8,339 nt of DNA from JAICJR01 sp036494715. Lineage in GTDB: Bacteria > Actinomycetota > Thermoleophilia > Solirubrobacterales > Thermoleophilaceae. The stretch covers positions 1 to 8,339 of the forward strand of contig DASXNY010000196.1 in the NCBI GenBank assembly GCA_036494715.1, given 5' to 3'. Below the pieces are notes generated by a model. That model saw nothing but the letters and a program-made list of their open reading frames with translations, was not told the DNA's origin and made no database searches. The stretch's first letter is position 1, and the number at the start of each line of letters is the position of its first letter. Made by a program: the position numbers and the translations under genes. Positions 6,296-8,339 of this stretch are shown here, piece after piece.

Positions 6296-7084
6296 TCACA
6301 GGCGCAGCCTCCGGCGCAGCTCCGCCACCTCCCGGCGCGAGACGGGCACTTCACGGTTGCCGGGGAACACCAGGGTGGCCGTGCCGTTCAGGTGCGGCCT
6401 GATCTCAGTGGCCCGCCGCAGGTTCACCACGTACTGGCGATGCACACGGACGAAGCCGAGCGGCTCCCAGCGTCGCGAGATCTCGCTCAGGCTGCCGCGC
6501 ATCAGGTAGCGGCCGTCGGCGGTGATCACGCGCACGTAGTCGCCGTTGGCGCAGAGGTAGAGGATCTCCGAGCGCCCTACGAGCCTGGTGGTTCCCGCCG
6601 CGAGGCTGTCCACGGGCACGATCTCGTCGTCGTCCTCAGGGGCGGCGGGGGCACTCACCGTCCGGCCCGCGCCCACCGGCGCGGGTTCGAGCTCGTGCAC
6701 CTCGATCGAGCTCACTGACGCGATCCGCTCGAGCGCCTCGTCTAGTCGCCGCCGGCTCACGGGCTTGACCAGATAGTCCACCGCGCGCAGCTCGAACGCC
6801 TGCACGGCCGCGTCCTCGTACGCGGTCACGAACACGATCGCGGGCGGGCTCGCAAAGCGGCGCAGGATCTGGCCAAGCTCGATCCCGTCCAGGTCCGGCA
6901 TCCGCACGTCGATGAAGAGGCAGTGGTAGTCCTCCGTGGAGTCGTTGAGGCGACGAAGCGCCTCGCTGCCGCTCGACGCGGCGTCCACCTTGCCCACGCC
7001 CTCGGAAGCACGAAGCATTCGGACGAGGTCGTTGAGCGCTGGGGCCTCGTCGTCGACAGCGAGGAAGCGAAGCTCGTGGGTCAC
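6296..7084 (-). CDS. LytTR-family two-component response regulator
   Basis: This 262-residue DNA-binding regulator should be phosphorylated by the kinase encoded just before it. The receiver domain (about 5-122) has the acidic pair Asp11-Asp12, phospho-acceptor Asp59 in LFIDVRMPDLDG, Thr87 and Lys107 (YLVKPVS). A Pro/Ala/acidic linker (about 130-158) leads to a LytTR domain (about 160-262) with ILYLCANGDYVRV, GFVRVHRQYVVNL and NREVPVSRREVAELRR. The start is GTG 7084, overlapping the kinase stop in GTGA, with GGAG 10 bases upstream inside the kinase gene. LytTR proteins bind paired direct repeats about 21 bases apart; such a pair lies upstream of this operon at 8306-8337. The likely target is its own operon, and so the symporter, but this is inferred from context. 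Confidence 0.95.
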   Translation of the reverse strand: MTHELRFLAVDDEAPALNDLVRMLRASEGVGKVDAASSGSEALRRLNDSTEDYHCLFIDVRMPDLDGIELGQILRRFASPPAIVFVTAYEDAAVQAFELRAVDYLVKPVSRRRLDEALERIASVSSIEVHELEPAPVGAGRTVSAPAAPEDDDEIVPVDSLAAGTTRLVGRSEILYLCANGDYVRVITADGRYLMRGSLSEISRRWEPLGFVRVHRQYVVNLRRATEIRPHLNGTATLVFPGNREVPVSRREVAELRRRLRL

Positions 7085-8256
7085 GCGGCCCGGACTCCGG
7101 CTCGGAACTTCGGAATCGTCATCACAACTGTGGTACCCGCGCCCGGCGTGGATTCCAACTCGAGTCCGTAGCCCTCCCCGAATGCGCCGCGCAGGCGGTG
7201 GTGGACGTTGGAGAGCCCAATGCCCTCGCTCGAGCCGCTGAGCGCCGCCTGCGCCTGCGCCTCGTCCATCCCCGCGCCGTCGTCGATCACCCTTACCTCG
7301 GCGTCGCGGCCGAGATCGTTCGCCACGATCTCCACGCGCCGCATGCCCATGCTCTTCTCCACCCCATGCCGCACCGCGTTCTCCACGAGGGGTTGTAGCG
7401 ACAGCACCGGCAGCACGGCCTGGAGCACCTCCGGTGCCATCTCCAGCCGCACGTCGAGCCGCTCGCCGAAGCGCGCGCGCTCGAGCCGCAGGTACTTCTC
7501 CACGTAGCGCAGCTCCTCGGCCAGCGTCACGTACGGGCGCTCGCCCTGGAACGCGTAGCGGATGAACTCGGCGAACTCGGTGAGGAGCTCGCGCGCCTGC
7601 TCCGGATCGGCGTGGATCTCGCTGGCCACGGCAGCCAGCGCGTTGTAGATGAAGTGCGGGGAGATCTGAGCCCGTAGCGCGCGCAGCTCGGCCTCCACCA
7701 GTCGCCCCTCCTGTGCCGCCAGCGCGGCGAGCGCGAGCTGGGCGGACACGAGCGCCGCTGTCTCGTCCACCCCGCGCGTGTCCTCGGGCCGCAGGCGTCC
7801 GCCGTCGTGGTAGAGCGCCACGAGCGTGCCCACCGATTCGCCCTGCACCATCAGCGGCGCCACGATTGCCGCGCGAAGCGGGCAGCCCGGTTGGTCGCAG
7901 CGAAAGCGTGTCTGCACGTGCACCCGCCCGTCGCGCCCGTGATCCACCGCCAAGAGGTGGCCGGCCGCATGGTGATCCGAACCGTCGCCGTCGAAGGCGA
8001 GCACCTTCGATCCGTCCAGCAGCGCGATGGCGGGCGCCTGGGTGAGCGCGCGCAGGTGCGGTGCGGCGGTCTGAGCGCTGTGCGGCGAGAGCCCCTTCCG
8101 CAAGTGGGGAAGCGTGGCCATCGCCTCGTGAAGCGCGGCCTGCATCGCCTGACGCTCGGGGCTGATCACGCGCTGCGGCCCGGTGAATAGGCGTACGGCG
8201 GCATAAAGGGAGGCCGCGATCGCAAACCCGATCAGGACTCCCAGGACAACTCCCAC
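7081..8256 (-). CDS. LytS-type sensor histidine kinase (His_kinase PF06580 class) with GAF-like sensor domain
   Basis: This 391-residue kinase has one N-terminal membrane helix (about 2-23), a GAF-like region (about 50-180), a coiled stretch leading to the phosphoacceptor His201 in LRAQISPHFIYNAL, and a HATPase core. In the core, the N-box Asn293 (LVENAVRHGVEKS), the G1 box DDGAGMD (325-331) and the G2 box GIGLSN (345-350) are intact. LytS and BtsS have several membrane helices as sensor; here there is only one, so sensing probably falls to the cytoplasmic GAF region. That region has Cys120 and Cys125 (RCDQPGCPL) and a His cluster (DHHAAGH, 94-100). The start is GTG 8256 with a strong SD, GGAGGTGA, giving 7 bases from GGAGG to the start. 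It overlaps the response regulator by 4 bases, so the two should be co-translated. Confidence 0.95.
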   Translation of the reverse strand: MGVVLGVLIGFAIAASLYAAVRLFTGPQRVISPERQAMQAALHEAMATLPHLRKGLSPHSAQTAAPHLRALTQAPAIALLDGSKVLAFDGDGSDHHAAGHLLAVDHGRDGRVHVQTRFRCDQPGCPLRAAIVAPLMVQGESVGTLVALYHDGGRLRPEDTRGVDETAALVSAQLALAALAAQEGRLVEAELRALRAQISPHFIYNALAAVASEIHADPEQARELLTEFAEFIRYAFQGERPYVTLAEELRYVEKYLRLERARFGERLDVRLEMAPEVLQAVLPVLSLQPLVENAVRHGVEKSMGMRRVEIVANDLGRDAEVRVIDDGAGMDEAQAQAALSGSSEGIGLSNVHHRLRGAFGEGYGLELESTPGAGTTVVMTIPKFRAGVRAA

Positions 8257-8260
8257 TACC

Positions 8261-8268
8261 TCACCTCC
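8261..8268 (-). promoter_or_regulatory. Strong ribosome binding site of the sensor-kinase operon
   Basis: Read on the minus strand this is GGAGGTGA, an 8-base match to the anti-SD, with the GGAGG core 7 bases before the GTG at 8256. It fixes the kinase start and marks the head of the four-gene minus-strand operon. Confidence 0.8.
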
Positions 8269-8339
8269 AACCTGGACAGTAAACCGCGATGGCCGGTCGG
8301 CGGTTGCCGCTCGTCGTCTTTCTTACACCGCTCATCGAG
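8269..8339 (-). promoter_or_regulatory. Upstream region of the kinase-regulator-symporter operon
   Basis: These 71 bases contain no gene and should hold the operon promoter or part of it. Minus-strand TTTACT (8278-8283) could act as a -10 with a very short leader, but no good -35 is seen at the proper distance. The candidate LytTR repeat pair lies farther upstream. A promoter call is not supported beyond this. Confidence 0.35.
8306..8337. promoter_or_regulatory. Paired direct repeat, candidate LytTR (BtsR-like) operator
   Basis: CCGCTCGTCG (8307-8316) and CCGCTCATCG (8328-8337) differ at one base in ten and repeat with a 21-base period, two helical turns. With one extra base on the left, the copies are GCCGCTCG (8306-8313) and ACCGCTCA (8327-8334), separated by exactly 13 bases. 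From memory, E. coli BtsR (YehT), a LytTR regulator, binds ACC(G/A)CT(C/T)A-N13-ACC(G/A)CT(C/T)A. The right copy fits fully and the left at 6 of 8 positions. The pair lies 50-81 bases upstream of the kinase start. In that orientation it reads as the reverse complement, so it may serve this operon, a divergent gene beyond the window, or both. Confidence 0.5.

Noticed and set aside
6286..6354. Longer form of the small membrane protein starting at 6354
   Set aside because: The extra residues come from the response-regulator 3' end in another frame; GTG 6285 has a GAGGG SD at 7 bases.

Overview
The window is very GC-rich, its codons end mostly in G or C, and it uses many TTG and GTG starts behind good Shine-Dalgarno (SD) sites. 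With the gene families seen, this points to an actinobacterium, possibly a Thermoleophilia/Solirubrobacterales-type lineage. The lineage is an inference from overall style, not a marker-based assignment. Nine protein genes fill the window almost completely. They form two convergent blocks whose stop codons overlap in the 4-base palindrome CTAG at 4208-4211.

Left block (+ strand, 59-4211). A 70-residue free-standing biotin carrier protein (lysine in ESMKMEM) overlaps by 8 bases a crotonase-fold gene. That gene lacks the hydratase glutamate and instead resembles methylmalonyl-CoA decarboxylase. A 56-base leader with a possible SD-sequestering stem follows, and then a compact biotin cluster: bioB (overlap ATGA) bioF (14-base gap) bioD. 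bioA is not in the window. So a user of biotin (a carrier protein for an acyl-CoA carboxylase) and a possible clean-up decarboxylase for malonyl-type CoA esters lie beside the last steps of biotin synthesis. BioB carries an unusual tail of about 80 residues.

Right block (- strand, read from 8256 down to 4208). A LytS-type sensor kinase (one membrane segment, GAF-like domain, PF06580-type phosphoacceptor, HATPase) overlaps by 4 bases (GTGA) a LytTR response regulator. After a 10-base gap comes a small two-helix DUF485/YjcH-like membrane protein, which overlaps by 4 bases (ATGA) an ActP/MctC-type sodium:monocarboxylate symporter. This looks like a self-contained sense-and-import operon for a small carboxylate such as acetate or pyruvate, parallel in logic to the enterobacterial BtsSR/YpdAB systems.

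The most interesting non-coding signal lies upstream of the sensor kinase at the right edge. It is a direct repeat, CCGCTCGTCG / CCGCTCATCG, with a 21-base period (two helical turns). One copy contains ACCGCTCA, which, as I remember it, matches the E. coli BtsR (LytTR) site, including its 13-base spacer. It is a good candidate operator for the LytTR regulator encoded here. No RNA genes, mobile elements or CRISPR arrays were seen.
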